Source: an uncultured Subdoligranulum sp. (GTDB taxonomy: Bacteria; Bacillota; Clostridia; Oscillospirales; Ruminococcaceae). Taken from it: a DNA stretch of 60,417 bases. Numbering within the stretch: the first letter of the stretch is position 1; each line of letters starts with the position of its first letter. The DNA lies in assembly GCA_904374465.1 (NCBI GenBank), contig CAJFFY010000016.1:1-60417 (forward strand), given 5' to 3'. This document shows positions 41,805 to 50,225 of the stretch, one piece after another. The position numbers and the translations under genes are program-made. A model generated the notes under the pieces. The model was not told the origin of the DNA. It ran no database searches and saw only the letters and a list, made by a program, of their open reading frames with translations.

Positions 41805-41868
41805 GTTCCTTTTTGGTCGGTCAAAAAGGAACATTACCGCAACCTTGCGGCAGCGCGAACCTCCCGGT
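41755..41868 (+). repeat. Family B dispersed repeat, right-end-only copy
   Basis: GCCGTGCCCCGCGCCTCGG to the end matches the right portion of copy 1, including a hairpin (41805-41832, GTTCCTTTTTG arms) and the ending GCGCGAACCTCCCG. The 150 bp core is missing. It abuts the yidD stop codon. Confidence 0.75.
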
Positions 41869-42123
41869 TCACCCCCGGGTGAGTTTCCGCTTTTCGTTGA
41901 TCCAGCGTCCCTTTTCCGGCACGGGGTCAAACCCGAACTTGCCGAAGGGATTGCAGCGCAGCAGCCGCCAGACTGTCAGGATCAAACCCTTGACAAGGCC
42001 GTGGACAGCCAAAGCCTGCATGGCGTATTCGCTGCAGGTGGGCACAAACCGGCAATGATGCCCCAGGTGGGGGCTGATGAACCGTTTATAGCCCCGCAGC
42101 AGGGCGATGAGCAGCCGGGTCAT
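41869..42123 (-). CDS. yidD: Membrane protein insertion efficiency factor YidD
   Basis: The 84-residue protein has the family pattern LLRGYKRFISPHLGHHCRFVPTCSEYAMQALAVHGLVKGLILTVWRLLRCNPFGKFGFDPVP, including three conserved Cys (CRF, TCSEY, RCNPF). It is a small peripheral membrane protein that assists YidC-dependent insertion. Its ATG overlaps the rnpA stop codon (ATGA), the usual coupling in this operon. Confidence 0.95.
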   Translation of the reverse strand: MTRLLIALLRGYKRFISPHLGHHCRFVPTCSEYAMQALAVHGLVKGLILTVWRLLRCNPFGKFGFDPVPEKGRWINEKRKLTRG

Positions 42124-42497
42124 TGGGGATTTTCCACCGCGGGCGCGGGCTGGGCGGGTCTGGCCAGGTCGGGAAGCCCCGCCTTGGCAAACAGTTTGCC
42201 CAGGGTCTTGCTCAGCTGGGTGCTTTTCAGGTGGGGGGTCTGGCCGCGGGCCACCAGTATTATATCATATCCGCCGATATTTTGCGAGAGATGTTCGCTC
42301 AGTGCGGCGCGCATGATGCGGCGGGCGCGGTTGCGCTGTACGGCATGGCCCACCTTTTTGGTGGCGGTCAGGCCGATGCGGGTATAGCCCAGCCGGTTCT
42401 TGGCCACGTACAAAACCACGTGGGGATGTACATAACTTTTGCCCCGGCCATACACCCGGTTATACTGCCAGTTTTTGTTCAACGTGCGGTAACGCAT
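42120..42497 (-). CDS. rnpA: Ribonuclease P protein component
   Basis: The 125-residue protein has KNRLGYTRIGLTATKKVGHAVQRNRARRIMRAAL, including the RNR motif that contacts P RNA and pre-tRNA leader, and DIILVARGQTP near the C-terminus. It forms RNase P with the catalytic RNA. ATG 42497 is chosen with GGAG 8 nt upstream; a GTG at 42503 is too close to that site. It is second in the rpmH-rnpA-yidD-yidC-jag operon. Confidence 0.95.
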   Translation of the reverse strand: MRYRTLNKNWQYNRVYGRGKSYVHPHVVLYVAKNRLGYTRIGLTATKKVGHAVQRNRARRIMRAALSEHLSQNIGGYDIILVARGQTPHLKSTQLSKTLGKLFAKAGLPDLARPAQPAPAVENPQ

Positions 42498-42588
42498 GGG
42501 CACAACTCCACAAAACGAAAAAAATAATATCCGGGGCGGGCACCGCCGTGCGGGCCGGTTCCCCTCTTGGAAGGATAACGACAGTTTC

Positions 42589-42625
42589 GAAAAAAGGGCT
42601 GCTGATCAAGCATCAGCAACCCTTT
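42589..42625 (-). terminator. Terminator-like hairpin between rpmH and rnpA
   Basis: On the minus strand AAAGGGTTGCTGAT pairs with ATCAGCAGCCCTTT around a short loop (one G-U) and runs into six T. It probably lets only part of the strong rpmH transcription continue into rnpA. Confidence 0.78.
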
Positions 42626-42646
42626 ACTTCCTCATTTTTCCAAAGA

Positions 42647-42781
42647 TCAGACCGTCAGGCTCTTGCGACCCTTGGCACGGCGACGGGCCAGGACTTTGCG
42701 GCCGTTCTTGGTGGCCATGCGCTGCAGGAAACCATGCACGCGGCTGCGCTGACGCTTCTTGGGCTGGAAAGTACGCTTCAT
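42647..42781 (-). CDS. rpmH: 50S ribosomal protein L34
   Basis: A 44-residue gene read directly from the sequence: starts MKRTFQPKKRQRSRVHGF and ends GRKSLTV, matching bacterial L34 almost residue for residue, with a very high Arg/Lys content. AGGAGG lies 8 nt upstream of ATG 42781. It is the first gene of the leftward origin operon; its position next to dnaA is typical of most Firmicutes. Confidence 0.97.
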   Translation of the reverse strand: MKRTFQPKKRQRSRVHGFLQRMATKNGRKVLARRRAKGRKSLTV

Positions 42782-42863
42782 TTTTCATTCCTCCTGTTGA
42801 ATTCCCGGTATGGGCGGTTGGTTTCAGGGCTTTGCCCATACAGGGGCAGCCTTGCAGTCTTAG

Positions 42864-42893
42864 ATTATACGCGATAACCGCCCCCTTTGTCAA
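42864..42893 (-). promoter_or_regulatory. Promoter of rpmH operon
   Basis: On the minus strand a consensus TTGACA (42888-42893) is 18 bp from consensus TATAAT (42864-42869), about 80 bp before rpmH. Confidence 0.87.
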
Positions 42894-43021
42894 TACTTTC
42901 CCGACAGTTTTTTTCGCAAGAGCGTACAGTTGTGGCACCCAAAATCCATACCCACCATATTTAGTGGCGGTTGTGGGGCGGGGCGGGGACAAAAAAATTC
43001 CTACTTTATTATAATAGGGTG

Positions 43022-43050
43022 TTGTTTTAAAGGCCGTTTTGTGCTATACT
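43022..43050 (+). promoter_or_regulatory. Promoter of dnaA
   Basis: TTGTTT (43022-43027) and TATACT (43045-43050) are separated by 17 bp, 70 bp before ATG 43120. The rest of the rpmH-dnaA gap (42894-43021) is GC-rich then AT-rich, without a DnaA box close to consensus that I could find. Confidence 0.7.
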
Positions 43051-43119
43051 GTATGTAGTGTTTTTGCGCCCTCGTGGAAGGGCGCGATTTTTAACAGGAA
43101 GTGGGGAGTATCGAAAGCC

Positions 43120-44430
43120 ATGGATTCCATCAACGACGTATTGGACGCGGCGAAAGCCTATTGCCGTGAACATACTGCCGAGGCAACCTATCAGTATTAT
43201 ATCAGCGACATCAAGGCGGTCAGTTTTGAAAATTCCAACACCATCACGCTGGAGATCCGCAACGCCTTCATTCTGGGCATCGTGTCGGACCGGTACACCG
43301 CGATGTTGAAGGATGCCTTCAAGTCTGTGCTGGGTTTTGATGTCGACCTGGTGTTTGTCACCCCGAAAAAAGAGGAAGAGCCGGAAAAACCCAAACTGGA
43401 AGAAAAGAATCTGCCCAGCGGCCGGTACGACTTCACCTTCGAAAACTTCATCAAGGGACCGTCCAACCAGTTTGCCTATGCGGCGGCCCAGGCCGTGGCG
43501 GCGAATCCGTCCGGCGCCTACAACCCGCTGTTCATCTACGGGCCGTCGGGGCTGGGCAAGACCCATCTTTTGAACGCCATCCAGATCGAGATCAAGAAAA
43601 ACCATCCCGATTTCAACATCGTTTACGTGGACTGTGAAATGTTCACCAACGAGATCATCACGGCGGTCAAGACGGCCACCACCGAGCAGTTCCGGCAAAA
43701 ATATCGTCAGGCCGACGTTTTGCTCATCGACGATATCCAGTTCCTGGCCGGCAAGGAAAGTACCCAGGAAGAATTTTTCCACACGTTCAACACGCTGCAC
43801 AACGACGGCCGACAGATCGTCATTGCGTCGGACCGTCCGGCCAAGGAGATCAAGAGTCTGGAGGAGCGTCTGCGCACCCGGTTTGAGTGGGGCCTGACCG
43901 CCGACATCCAGCCGCCGGATTTTGAAACCCGCGTGGCCATCGTCAAGCGCAAGGCCGAGCTTTTGAACCTGGACCTGCCCGACGACGTGGCGGAATACAT
44001 CGCCAACCACCTCAAGCAGAACATCCGCCAGCTGGAAGGCGCGGTGAAAAAGCTCAACGCCTATTATATGTTGGAGGGCATCGCCCCCTGCATCGGTGTA
44101 ACCACCACCGCCATCAAGGACACCCTCAACGACAGCCAGCCCATTCCGGTGACCATCGAGAAGATCCTCAACGAGGTGGCCCGCACCTACAATGTCATGC
44201 CGGCGGATATCCGGGGCAAAAAGCGCAACGCCAACGTCAGCGCGGCCCGGCAGATGACCATGTACATCATCCGGGAAGTCACCGGCATGAGCATGGAGGC
44301 CATCGGCCAGGAATTCCAGCGCGACCATTCCACCGTCGTCTATTCCATCAAGACCATGGCCGAGAATATCACCAAGGACCAGCACCTCAAGGAAATGTGC
44401 AGCGATATCATGAAGAACGTCCGCACGTAA
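43120..44430 (+). CDS. dnaA: Chromosomal replication initiator DnaA
   Basis: The 436-residue protein has all four domains: N-terminal domain I, a short charged linker (KKEEEPEKPKLEEKN), the AAA+ core with Walker A GPSGLGKTHL (about 141-150) and Walker B LLIDDIQF (about 203), and the DNA-binding domain with DnaA signature RDHSTVVYSI. ATG 43120 (MDSINDVLDAAK) matches the family N-terminus and follows GGGGAG; the upstream open frame precedes the -10 and is excluded. DnaA binds boxes in oriC, opens it and loads the helicase. It is the first gene of the rightward dnaA-gyrA cluster and is followed by its own terminator. Confidence 0.98.
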   Translation: MDSINDVLDAAKAYCREHTAEATYQYYISDIKAVSFENSNTITLEIRNAFILGIVSDRYTAMLKDAFKSVLGFDVDLVFVTPKKEEEPEKPKLEEKNLPSGRYDFTFENFIKGPSNQFAYAAAQAVAANPSGAYNPLFIYGPSGLGKTHLLNAIQIEIKKNHPDFNIVYVDCEMFTNEIITAVKTATTEQFRQKYRQADVLLIDDIQFLAGKESTQEEFFHTFNTLHNDGRQIVIASDRPAKEIKSLEERLRTRFEWGLTADIQPPDFETRVAIVKRKAELLNLDLPDDVAEYIANHLKQNIRQLEGAVKKLNAYYMLEGIAPCIGVTTTAIKDTLNDSQPIPVTIEKILNEVARTYNVMPADIRGKKRNANVSAARQMTMYIIREVTGMSMEAIGQEFQRDHSTVVYSIKTMAENITKDQHLKEMCSDIMKNVRT

Positions 44431-44469
44431 CCTACTTTTTTGACCTCCTTTCTTGAAAGAAAGTAGGCA
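44431..44469 (+). repeat. Family A palindrome after dnaA, with an insertion in its left arm
   Basis: CCTACTTT begins directly after the TAA stop and pairs with AAAGTAGG at the right end. An extra stretch (TTTGACCTC) interrupts the left arm and CTTTCTT/AAGAAAG remains paired within. Outer arm CAAAGAAC follows. Confidence 0.7.
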
Positions 44470-44484
44470 AAGAACTTTTAAACA

Positions 44485-44508
44485 AAATCCAACTGCGTTG
44501 GATTTTTA
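44485..44508 (+). terminator. Terminator of dnaA
   Basis: AAAATCCAAC / GTTGGATTTT pairs over 10 bp around TGC and ends in TTTTT. A further hairpin (ACATCGAAC / GTTCGATGT) lies at about 44538-44558. Confidence 0.82.
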
Positions 44509-44573
44509 CGATATTCTGTGCTTTTCTGTTTTGTAAACATCGAACGATGTTCGATGTTGGTTGGAATTTCTTT

Positions 44574-44599
44574 GGTTCTTTCTTTGTAAAGAAAGAACC
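44574..44599 (-). repeat. Family A palindrome in the dnaA-dnaN gap
   Basis: 26 bp palindrome, arms GGTTCTTTCTTTG, one central mismatch, outer arm AATTTCTTT on its left. With the copy at 44431 it encloses the dnaA terminator. Confidence 0.82.
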
Positions 44600-44639
44600 A
44601 TCCACTTTTAAACAAAGTTTTCCCTTTTCAACAGGCGGT

Positions 44640-44945
44640 TTTCAAGAACCGCGGTGAAAAACTTTGGTTTTCCCGGTTTTCCACCATATTCTGCACAGAC
44701 GGTGGAGAAAAACTCAACGGCGATTTTCCGCGCCGTTATCCGGGCCGGTGGAGTTTTCCACCGTTTTCACACCCCCTACTACTACTACGAGAATAGTTAA
44801 TAGTTTCTGCGTCCAGATCCCGATACCTTGGGCGGTTTTCTCCCCAAAAAAGTGCCCGATCTGTGGAAAACAAACGCAAAGCTACTTTTTCTCTTTTGAT
44901 ACACCGGGTCTTTGCGCAAGACCAAGCATCCAGAAAGGACCTGCC
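44640..44945 (+). other. oriC: Probable oriC: DnaA boxes, GC cluster and DnaA-trio
   Basis: Box-like 9-mers include TTTTCCACC (44677-44685 and 44754-44762), TTATCCGGG (44736-44744), TTTTCACAC (44764-44772) and TGTGGAAAA (44862-44870). Immediately after the adjacent pair at 44754-44772 comes a run of C and then four CTA trinucleotides (44776-44787) leading into AT-rich GAATAGTTAATAGTTT. This order (boxes, GC cluster, trios with 3'-GAT-5' on the opposite strand, AT-rich DNA) matches the Bacillus subtilis unwinding element. Position downstream of dnaA is as expected for Firmicutes. The boxes are degenerate, so individual assignments are tentative. Confidence 0.8.
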
Positions 44946-46055
44946 ATGAAATTTGAATGCGAAAAAAACCTCCTGGCTTCCGCCATCGAGGGCGTTTCCC
45001 GTGCCATTACCAACCGTTCCGCCATTCCCGTGCTGGAAGGCATCTACCTGAAAGCCGAAGGATTCAACTTAACCTTGACCGGTTACGATATGGAGATGGG
45101 CATCACCACCACCATCGAGTGCAACGTGCTGGTCCCCGGCGAGACGGTGCTGGAAGCCAAGCTACTTCTTTCGATGGTCAGCCGGATGCCCGCCGGCGAC
45201 GTGCGGATCGAGCTGACCGACGAAGGCCAGGCCATCATCAGCGGCGGCGTGGCGGAATTCGAGATTCCCGCCATGAATGCCTCCGATTATCCCAGCCTGC
45301 CGGTGACCGGTGCCGACAACACCATGACCATTCCCACCAGCATGATGCGGGAACTCATCGAAAAAACCATCTACGCGGTCAGCCAGGACGACAAAAAACC
45401 CGCCCACACCGGCGAACTGTTCGTCATCGAGCCGGGCAGCCTGACCATTGTGGCGCTGGACGGCTACCGGCTGGCCATCATCCAGCGGGATGTGGAGTGC
45501 ACCCGCGACATCCGGATCATCATTCCCGCCAAAACGCTGCAGGAACTGCTCAAGATCATGGGCGGACCGGACGATCCCGTCAAGATTGACGCCAACCGCC
45601 GGTATGTGGTGTTCACCACCAACGGCTACACCATCATGAGCCGCCTGATCGAGGGCGACTTCCTCAACTACGAGAGCGTCATCCCCAAAGAAAAGCGCAC
45701 CCGGGTGACGGTGGACTGCAAAACCTTCATCAACACCATCGAGCGCGCGTCGCTGATCATCACCGAGCGGCTGAAAAACCCGCTGCGCATCTCCTTTGCC
45801 GAGGACAAAATCACCGTGCGGTGCCAGACCCCTCTGGGCAAAGTGGTGGACGAGTTCGCCCCCGTGGCCATGACCGGCGACCCCGTGGAGATTGGCTTCA
45901 ACAACCGGTATCTGCTGGATGCCATGCGGTATTCCAAGTGCGAGCGGATGGTGCTGGAAATCAACGGACCGCTGAGCCCCGTGAAGATCCTGCCCGAGGA
46001 CGGCAAGGACTTCATCTACCTGGTGCTGCCGGTCCGGTTCAAGAACGAGGGTTGA
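44946..46055 (+). CDS. dnaN: DNA polymerase III sliding clamp (beta subunit)
   Basis: The 369-residue protein has three repeated clamp domains. MKFECEKNLLASAIEGVSRAI is the typical start, SAIPVLEGIYLKAEG and MPAGDVRIEL lie in domain I, and the C-terminus PEDGKDFIYLVLPVRF is the conserved end of beta clamps. ATG 44946 with AAAGGA upstream is chosen over an open frame that extends left into the oriC elements. The ring dimer encircles DNA and tethers polymerase. Confidence 0.98.
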   Translation: MKFECEKNLLASAIEGVSRAITNRSAIPVLEGIYLKAEGFNLTLTGYDMEMGITTTIECNVLVPGETVLEAKLLLSMVSRMPAGDVRIELTDEGQAIISGGVAEFEIPAMNASDYPSLPVTGADNTMTIPTSMMRELIEKTIYAVSQDDKKPAHTGELFVIEPGSLTIVALDGYRLAIIQRDVECTRDIRIIIPAKTLQELLKIMGGPDDPVKIDANRRYVVFTTNGYTIMSRLIEGDFLNYESVIPKEKRTRVTVDCKTFINTIERASLIITERLKNPLRISFAEDKITVRCQTPLGKVVDEFAPVAMTGDPVEIGFNNRYLLDAMRYSKCERMVLEINGPLSPVKILPEDGKDFIYLVLPVRFKNEG

Positions 46056-46059
46056 TCCT

Positions 46060-46275
46060 ATGGAAAAACTGCGTATCCACACCGAATTTATCAAGCTGGA
46101 CGCCCTGCTCAAGTTCGCCGGCCTGTGTGAGACGGGCGGCGAAGCCAAGGAGCTGATTCAGGGCGGCGCCGTGAAAGTCAACGGCGAAGTGTGCACCATG
46201 CGGGGCAAAAAATGCCGCCCCGGCGACACCGTGGAGCTGGACGGCCAGACCGTGCAGATCGCGGAGGGCGCCTGA
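46060..46275 (+). CDS. yaaA: S4-domain RNA-binding protein YaaA
   Basis: The 71-residue protein is an S4 RNA-binding domain alone: ITLDALLKFAG-like start (IKLDALLKFAGLCETGGEAKELIQGGAVKVNGEV) and RPGDTVELDGQTVQI. In Firmicutes this gene regularly lies between dnaN and recF; a ribosome-associated role has been proposed. It begins 4 bp after dnaN and its stop overlaps the recF start (TGATG). Confidence 0.93.
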   Translation: MEKLRIHTEFIKLDALLKFAGLCETGGEAKELIQGGAVKVNGEVCTMRGKKCRPGDTVELDGQTVQIAEGA

Positions 46276-47381
46276 TGCGGCTGACCCACCTGGAACTGAC
46301 CGACCACCGGAACCTGGCCCATGCGGTGCTGGACCCCGATGCCAACCTGACGGTGCTGTGTGGTCCCAACGGTCAGGGCAAGACCAACCTGCTGGAAGCG
46401 GTGTGGCTGCTCACCGGCGGCAAAAGTTTCCGTGGGTCCAAGGACGCCGAACTGATCCGCCGCGGCTGCGAATTTTCCGTGCTGGAAGGTTCCTTTGAGA
46501 CGGACGGCGCCGAAAAAACCATCCGTCTGACCGTGGGGGCCAAGGGCAGCCAGCGACCGGGCCGCACCGCCAAACTCAACGGGGTGGACCAGGGCCGGGC
46601 CGCCGCCCTGGCGGGCAATTTCCAGGCCGTGGTGTTCGAGCCCGACCTGCTGGCTTTGGTCAAGGGCGGGCCGGAGGGCCGGCGCCGGTTTCTGGATTCG
46701 GCGCTGTGCCAGGTGTTCCGGCCCTATCTGGTGGCGCTGCGCCGGTACATGCGGCTGGTGGCCCAGAAAAACGCCCTGCTGAAAAACTACGAAGCTACGC
46801 CCAATGCGTCGCTTTTGCTGGACGCCTACAACGAGCAGCTGGCCCAGTACGGCGGGCAGATCATGGCCCACCGGCAGAAATTTGTGGACGCTCTGGCCCC
46901 TGCGGCCACCCACAACTATGCAGAAATATCCCATGGTGCCGAGGAATTTTCTTTGCGGTACCAGTGCTGTGCCGACGCCCCCACCGCCGATGCCCTGGCT
47001 GAAAAGCTGGCGGCGGTGCGCGCCGGGGAGCTGCGGGCGGGCTTTTGCCTGACCGGTCCCCACCGGGAGGACCTGGATTTGCAGCTGGACGGCCAGCCGG
47101 CCCGGGTGTTTGGCAGCCAGGGCCAGCAGCGCAGCTGTGTGCTGGCCATGAAACTGGCGGAAGCCACGGTGGTAGGCAGTTTTTTCGGCCAGCATCCGGT
47201 ACTTTTGCTGGACGATGTGCTCAGCGAACTGGACGACGAGCGGCAGACCTATCTGCTGACCCGGATGGGCGAGCACCAGACCATCGTCACCACCTGCGAC
47301 ACCGCCGCCTTTGCCCGCACCAACGGCAAGATTGTGTACGTCAAGGGCGGACAGGTTTCCGAGACACCCTTCCCAACATGA
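46275..47381 (+). CDS. recF: DNA replication and repair protein RecF
   Basis: The 368-residue SMC-like ATPase has MRLTHLELTDHRNLAHAVLDPDANLTVLCGPNGQGKTNLLEAV with Walker A GPNGQGKT (about 34-41), the GSQGQQRSCVLAMKLAE signature near residue 280 and Walker B LLLDDVLSELDDER. It loads RecA on gapped DNA with RecO and RecR. ATG 46275 overlaps the yaaA stop. Confidence 0.96.
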   Translation: MRLTHLELTDHRNLAHAVLDPDANLTVLCGPNGQGKTNLLEAVWLLTGGKSFRGSKDAELIRRGCEFSVLEGSFETDGAEKTIRLTVGAKGSQRPGRTAKLNGVDQGRAAALAGNFQAVVFEPDLLALVKGGPEGRRRFLDSALCQVFRPYLVALRRYMRLVAQKNALLKNYEATPNASLLLDAYNEQLAQYGGQIMAHRQKFVDALAPAATHNYAEISHGAEEFSLRYQCCADAPTADALAEKLAAVRAGELRAGFCLTGPHREDLDLQLDGQPARVFGSQGQQRSCVLAMKLAEATVVGSFFGQHPVLLLDDVLSELDDERQTYLLTRMGEHQTIVTTCDTAAFARTNGKIVYVKGGQVSETPFPT

Positions 47382-47420
47382 AAAACTTTTTCATGTGGTT
47401 TCCACACAAGGAGAATTTGT

Positions 47421-47681
47421 ATGTATTTTCATGCAGGCCAGGATTTCGTGCTGAATACCCGGGACCTGTTGGGGGTGTTTGACCTGGACACGGCGGGGGC
47501 GTCCCGCCGCACCGAGGAATACTTCCGCAAAGCCGAGGCGGAGGGCGCCGTGGTGGACCTGTGTCCCCCCGGCACGCTGCCCCGGAGCTTTCTTTTGACG
47601 GATTTCCCCGACGAGACGGTCTACCTGAGCCCGCTCTCCCCCGCGGCGCTGAAAAAGCGCACCGACAAGGTGGAGTGGTAG
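47421..47681 (+). CDS. remB: DUF370 family protein (RemA/YaaB-like)
   Basis: The 86-residue protein starts MYFHAGQDFVLNTRDLLGVFDLDTAGASRRTEEYF, matching the family located between recF and gyrB in Firmicutes (YaaB, also called RemB). The related RemA controls biofilm matrix genes as a DNA-binding ring; this protein's function is less clear. The strong ribosome-binding site AAGGAG lies 7 nt before the ATG. The C-terminal half is more divergent. Confidence 0.85.
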   Translation: MYFHAGQDFVLNTRDLLGVFDLDTAGASRRTEEYFRKAEAEGAVVDLCPPGTLPRSFLLTDFPDETVYLSPLSPAALKKRTDKVEW

Positions 47682-47714
47682 GCGGGCATCCGGGCAGCGT
47701 ACACGCCGCCCCTA

Positions 47715-47780
47715 CAACCCACACACCGCACGGTAATCCCGGTAAGGTCCCGCGGCAGGGTCAAGACCCCGCCCTACGAC
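47715..47780 (-). repeat. Degenerate REP pair between remB and family B copy 2
   Basis: ACGCCGCCCCTAC and GACCCCGCCCTAC each end in CCTAC, the complement of the GTAG foot. Only one arm of each hairpin is well preserved. The text between (CCGCACGGTAATCCCGG) resembles that in the 13.4 kb cluster. Confidence 0.55.
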
Positions 47781-47799
47781 CGACCTCCGGTCGCGGCCT

Positions 47800-48043
47800 G
47801 GCCCGCCCGCGACGGCGGGCGGGATTTCCGATCGGGAGCCCGGGTGAGCTCACACGGTAGGCATGGGCGGTCCGGTTGCTAGAGCATGGCCCGTTGCGAG
47901 AAGCGAAGACCATCTCGGGCGACCTCCGCAGAGCCCCGGGGTTTCTTAAGGGGCCCGCAGGCCCGCGGCGGCTTTTTCGGTTCCTTTTTGGCCGGTCAAA
48001 AAGGAACATACCGCAACCTTCCGGGCGACGCGAACCTTCCGGT
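47800..48043 (+). repeat. Family B dispersed repeat, copy 2
   Basis: Matches copy 1 (33201) across the 150 bp core with few changes, then lacks about 30 bp (the GCCGTGCCCCGCGCC part) before the hairpin at 47980-48007 (GTTCCTTTTTG arms, loop GCCGGT). It lies in the remB-gyrB gap, so gyrB is cut off from the upstream operon and probably uses its own promoter. Confidence 0.85.
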
Positions 48044-48077
48044 CCGCCGCCCCGCAATCCTGCAATTTTCTTGTTTT

Positions 48078-48083
48078 TATAAT
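48078..48083 (+). promoter_or_regulatory. Likely -10 of the gyrB promoter
   Basis: Consensus TATAAT lies 41 bp before the gyrB ATG with AGGAGG at about 48108-48113. No good -35 at the right distance is visible. Confidence 0.5.
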
Positions 48084-48123
48084 AGATTCCGAACCCCTCA
48101 TCCAAACAGGAGGCAATCACTTC

Positions 48124-50112
48124 ATGGCAGAAGAAATCATCACCGAAACCAACCGCGAGACGGCCACCGACCACGCCTACGGCGGCGCCCAGATTCAGGT
48201 CCTGGAGGGCCTGGAGGCGGTGCGCAAGCGCCCGGGCATGTATATCGGTTCCACCGGCCCGTCCGGCCTGCATCACCTGGTCTACGAGATCGTGGACAAC
48301 TCCATCGACGAAGCGCTGGCCGGGTACTGCACCCACATCGAAGTCACCATCAAGCCCGGCAACATCATCGAAGTGTCGGACAACGGCCGCGGCATTCCCG
48401 TGGACATCCAGCCCAAGCTGGGCATTCCCGCCGTCACCGTCGTCTACACGGTGCTGCACGCGGGCGGCAAGTTCGGCGGCGAGGATTCCGGCTACAAGGT
48501 GGCCGGCGGTCTGCACGGCGTGGGTGCGTCGGTGGTCAACGCCCTGTCGGAATGGCTGGTGGTCCGGGTGCGCCGGGACGGCGCCGAGTACGAGCAGAGC
48601 TTCAAGCGGGGCAAGCCGGACGGTGACCTGAAAAAGATCGGCCCGGCCGCGTCCACCGGCACCACGGTCACCTTCAAGCCGGACCCCGAGATGTTCCAGG
48701 AAACCACCCTCTACCGCTACGAGATCCTGCTCAAGCGGCTGCGGGAGGAAGCCTTCCTGAACGCTGGCGTGCGGATCACCCTGACCGACGAGCGGCCCGA
48801 GAGCGACCGCCCCAGCGACGAGCAGGGCGCCGACAACGACGGCCGCAGCGAAACCATGTGCTACGAGGGCGGCATCCGCTCCTTTGTGAGCTACCTGTGC
48901 GAGCGCCGGGACCTGACCCCGCTGACCCCCCAGGTCATGTATATGAAGGGCGAGGGCCAGGGCGCCGTGGCCGAAGTGGCCTTGCAGTATTACGACAACA
49001 GCTACAACGAGCTGATGCTCAGCTTTGCCAACAACGTCCACACGCCGGAGGGCGGCACCCACGAGGAGGGCTTCAAGCTGGCCCTGACCCGTGTACTCAA
49101 CGAGTACGGCCGCGCCAAGGGCATCCTGAAGGACAAGGACGAGAACCTGTCCGGCCCGGACGCCCGCGAGGGCATCATTGCGGTCATCAGCGTCAAACTG
49201 CAGGAGGCCCAGTTTGAGGGCCAGACCAAGGCCAAGCTGGGCAACACCTTCATCAAGGGTCTGGTCAGCAACGTGGTCTACAAGGCGCTGAGCGAGTATT
49301 TTGAGGAGAACCCCGCCGCCGCCAAGGCCATTCTGGAAAAGGCCACCCAGGCGGCCCGGGCCCGCGCTGCGGCCAAGAAGGCCCGGGAACTGGTGCGCCG
49401 CAAGAGCGCGCTGGAATCCAACCGGATGCCCGGCAAGCTGGCCGACTGCCACGAAAAAGACCCCAGCAAGACCGAACTCTTCATTGTGGAGGGCGATTCT
49501 GCAGGCGGTTCCGCCAAGATGGGGCGGGATTCCAACATCCAGGCCATTCTGCCGCTGTGGGGCAAGATGCTCAACGTGGAGAAGGCCCGCGCCGACCGCA
49601 TCTACGGCAACGACAAGCTCATGCCGGTGGTGACGGCGCTGGGCACCGGCATCGGGGATGAGTTCGATATTTCCAAGGTGCGCTACCACAAGATCTTCAT
49701 CATGGCCGATGCTGACGTGGACGGTTCCCACATCTGCACGCTGATGCTGACCTTCTTCTTCCGGTATATGCGCCCGCTCATCGAGCACGGCTATGTGTAT
49801 GTGGCCCAGCCGCCGCTGTTCAAGCTGCAGAAGGGCCAGACCGTCAAGTACGCCTACAACGACGACGAGATGAAGGTGCTTTCGGCCGAGATGCCGGGCG
49901 CCAAGATCAACCGCTACAAAGGTCTGGGCGAGATGAACCCCGACCAGCTGTGGGAAACCACCATGAACCCCGACAACCGCGTCATCGTCCAGATCAAGAT
50001 CGAGGACGCCGAACGCGCCGACGAGGCGTTCAGCATCCTGATGGGCGAGCAGGTGGAACCCCGCCGCCAGTTCATCGTCAAGAACGCCAAGTTCGCGAAT
50101 TTGGACGTGTGA
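48124..50112 (+). CDS. gyrB: DNA gyrase subunit B
   Basis: The 662-residue protein has the GHKL ATPase domain (LEGLEAVRKRPGMYIGSTG; VDNSIDEALAGYC; SDNGRGIPVDIQPKLG; GGLHGVGASVVNALS), a transducer domain, the TOPRIM motif EGDSAGGSAKMGRD (about 455-468), the DADVDGSHI metal site and the C-terminal RYKGLGEMNPDQLWETTMNP. Partner of GyrA in ATP-dependent negative supercoiling. It is followed within 20 nt by a family A palindrome and then by a RAYT gene instead of gyrA directly. Confidence 0.98.
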   Translation: MAEEIITETNRETATDHAYGGAQIQVLEGLEAVRKRPGMYIGSTGPSGLHHLVYEIVDNSIDEALAGYCTHIEVTIKPGNIIEVSDNGRGIPVDIQPKLGIPAVTVVYTVLHAGGKFGGEDSGYKVAGGLHGVGASVVNALSEWLVVRVRRDGAEYEQSFKRGKPDGDLKKIGPAASTGTTVTFKPDPEMFQETTLYRYEILLKRLREEAFLNAGVRITLTDERPESDRPSDEQGADNDGRSETMCYEGGIRSFVSYLCERRDLTPLTPQVMYMKGEGQGAVAEVALQYYDNSYNELMLSFANNVHTPEGGTHEEGFKLALTRVLNEYGRAKGILKDKDENLSGPDAREGIIAVISVKLQEAQFEGQTKAKLGNTFIKGLVSNVVYKALSEYFEENPAAAKAILEKATQAARARAAAKKARELVRRKSALESNRMPGKLADCHEKDPSKTELFIVEGDSAGGSAKMGRDSNIQAILPLWGKMLNVEKARADRIYGNDKLMPVVTALGTGIGDEFDISKVRYHKIFIMADADVDGSHICTLMLTFFFRYMRPLIEHGYVYVAQPPLFKLQKGQTVKYAYNDDEMKVLSAEMPGAKINRYKGLGEMNPDQLWETTMNPDNRVIVQIKIEDAERADEAFSILMGEQVEPRRQFIVKNAKFANLDV

Positions 50113-50131
50113 AAAATCAACGGGGGTTCAT

Positions 50132-50155
50132 GTTCCTTCTTTGCAAAGAAGGAAC
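50132..50155 (+). repeat. Family A palindrome after gyrB
   Basis: Perfect 24 bp palindrome, arms GTTCCTTCTTTG and complement, 19 nt after the stop, with outer arm CGAAGAAACTCC on the right. Confidence 0.88.
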
Positions 50156-50225
50156 CGAAGAAACTCCAAACCAAAACGACAAAGTGGACCCGGTTCCGCT
50201 TCGGACCGGGGCGAAAAATTGCCGT

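Noticed and set aside
43027..44385. 452-codon minus-strand frame opposite dnaA
   Set aside because: dnaA is unmistakable; the opposite frame is a mirror of its codon bias.
46191..46274. Upstream extension of recF to 46191
   Set aside because: Overlaps yaaA fully out of frame and lacks family sequence; ATG 46275 gives the conserved RecF start.
49950..50225. Upstream extension of the RAYT frame into gyrB
   Set aside because: The extension is the gyrB 3' end and a family A palindrome in another frame; the RAYT domain starts at ATG 50226.
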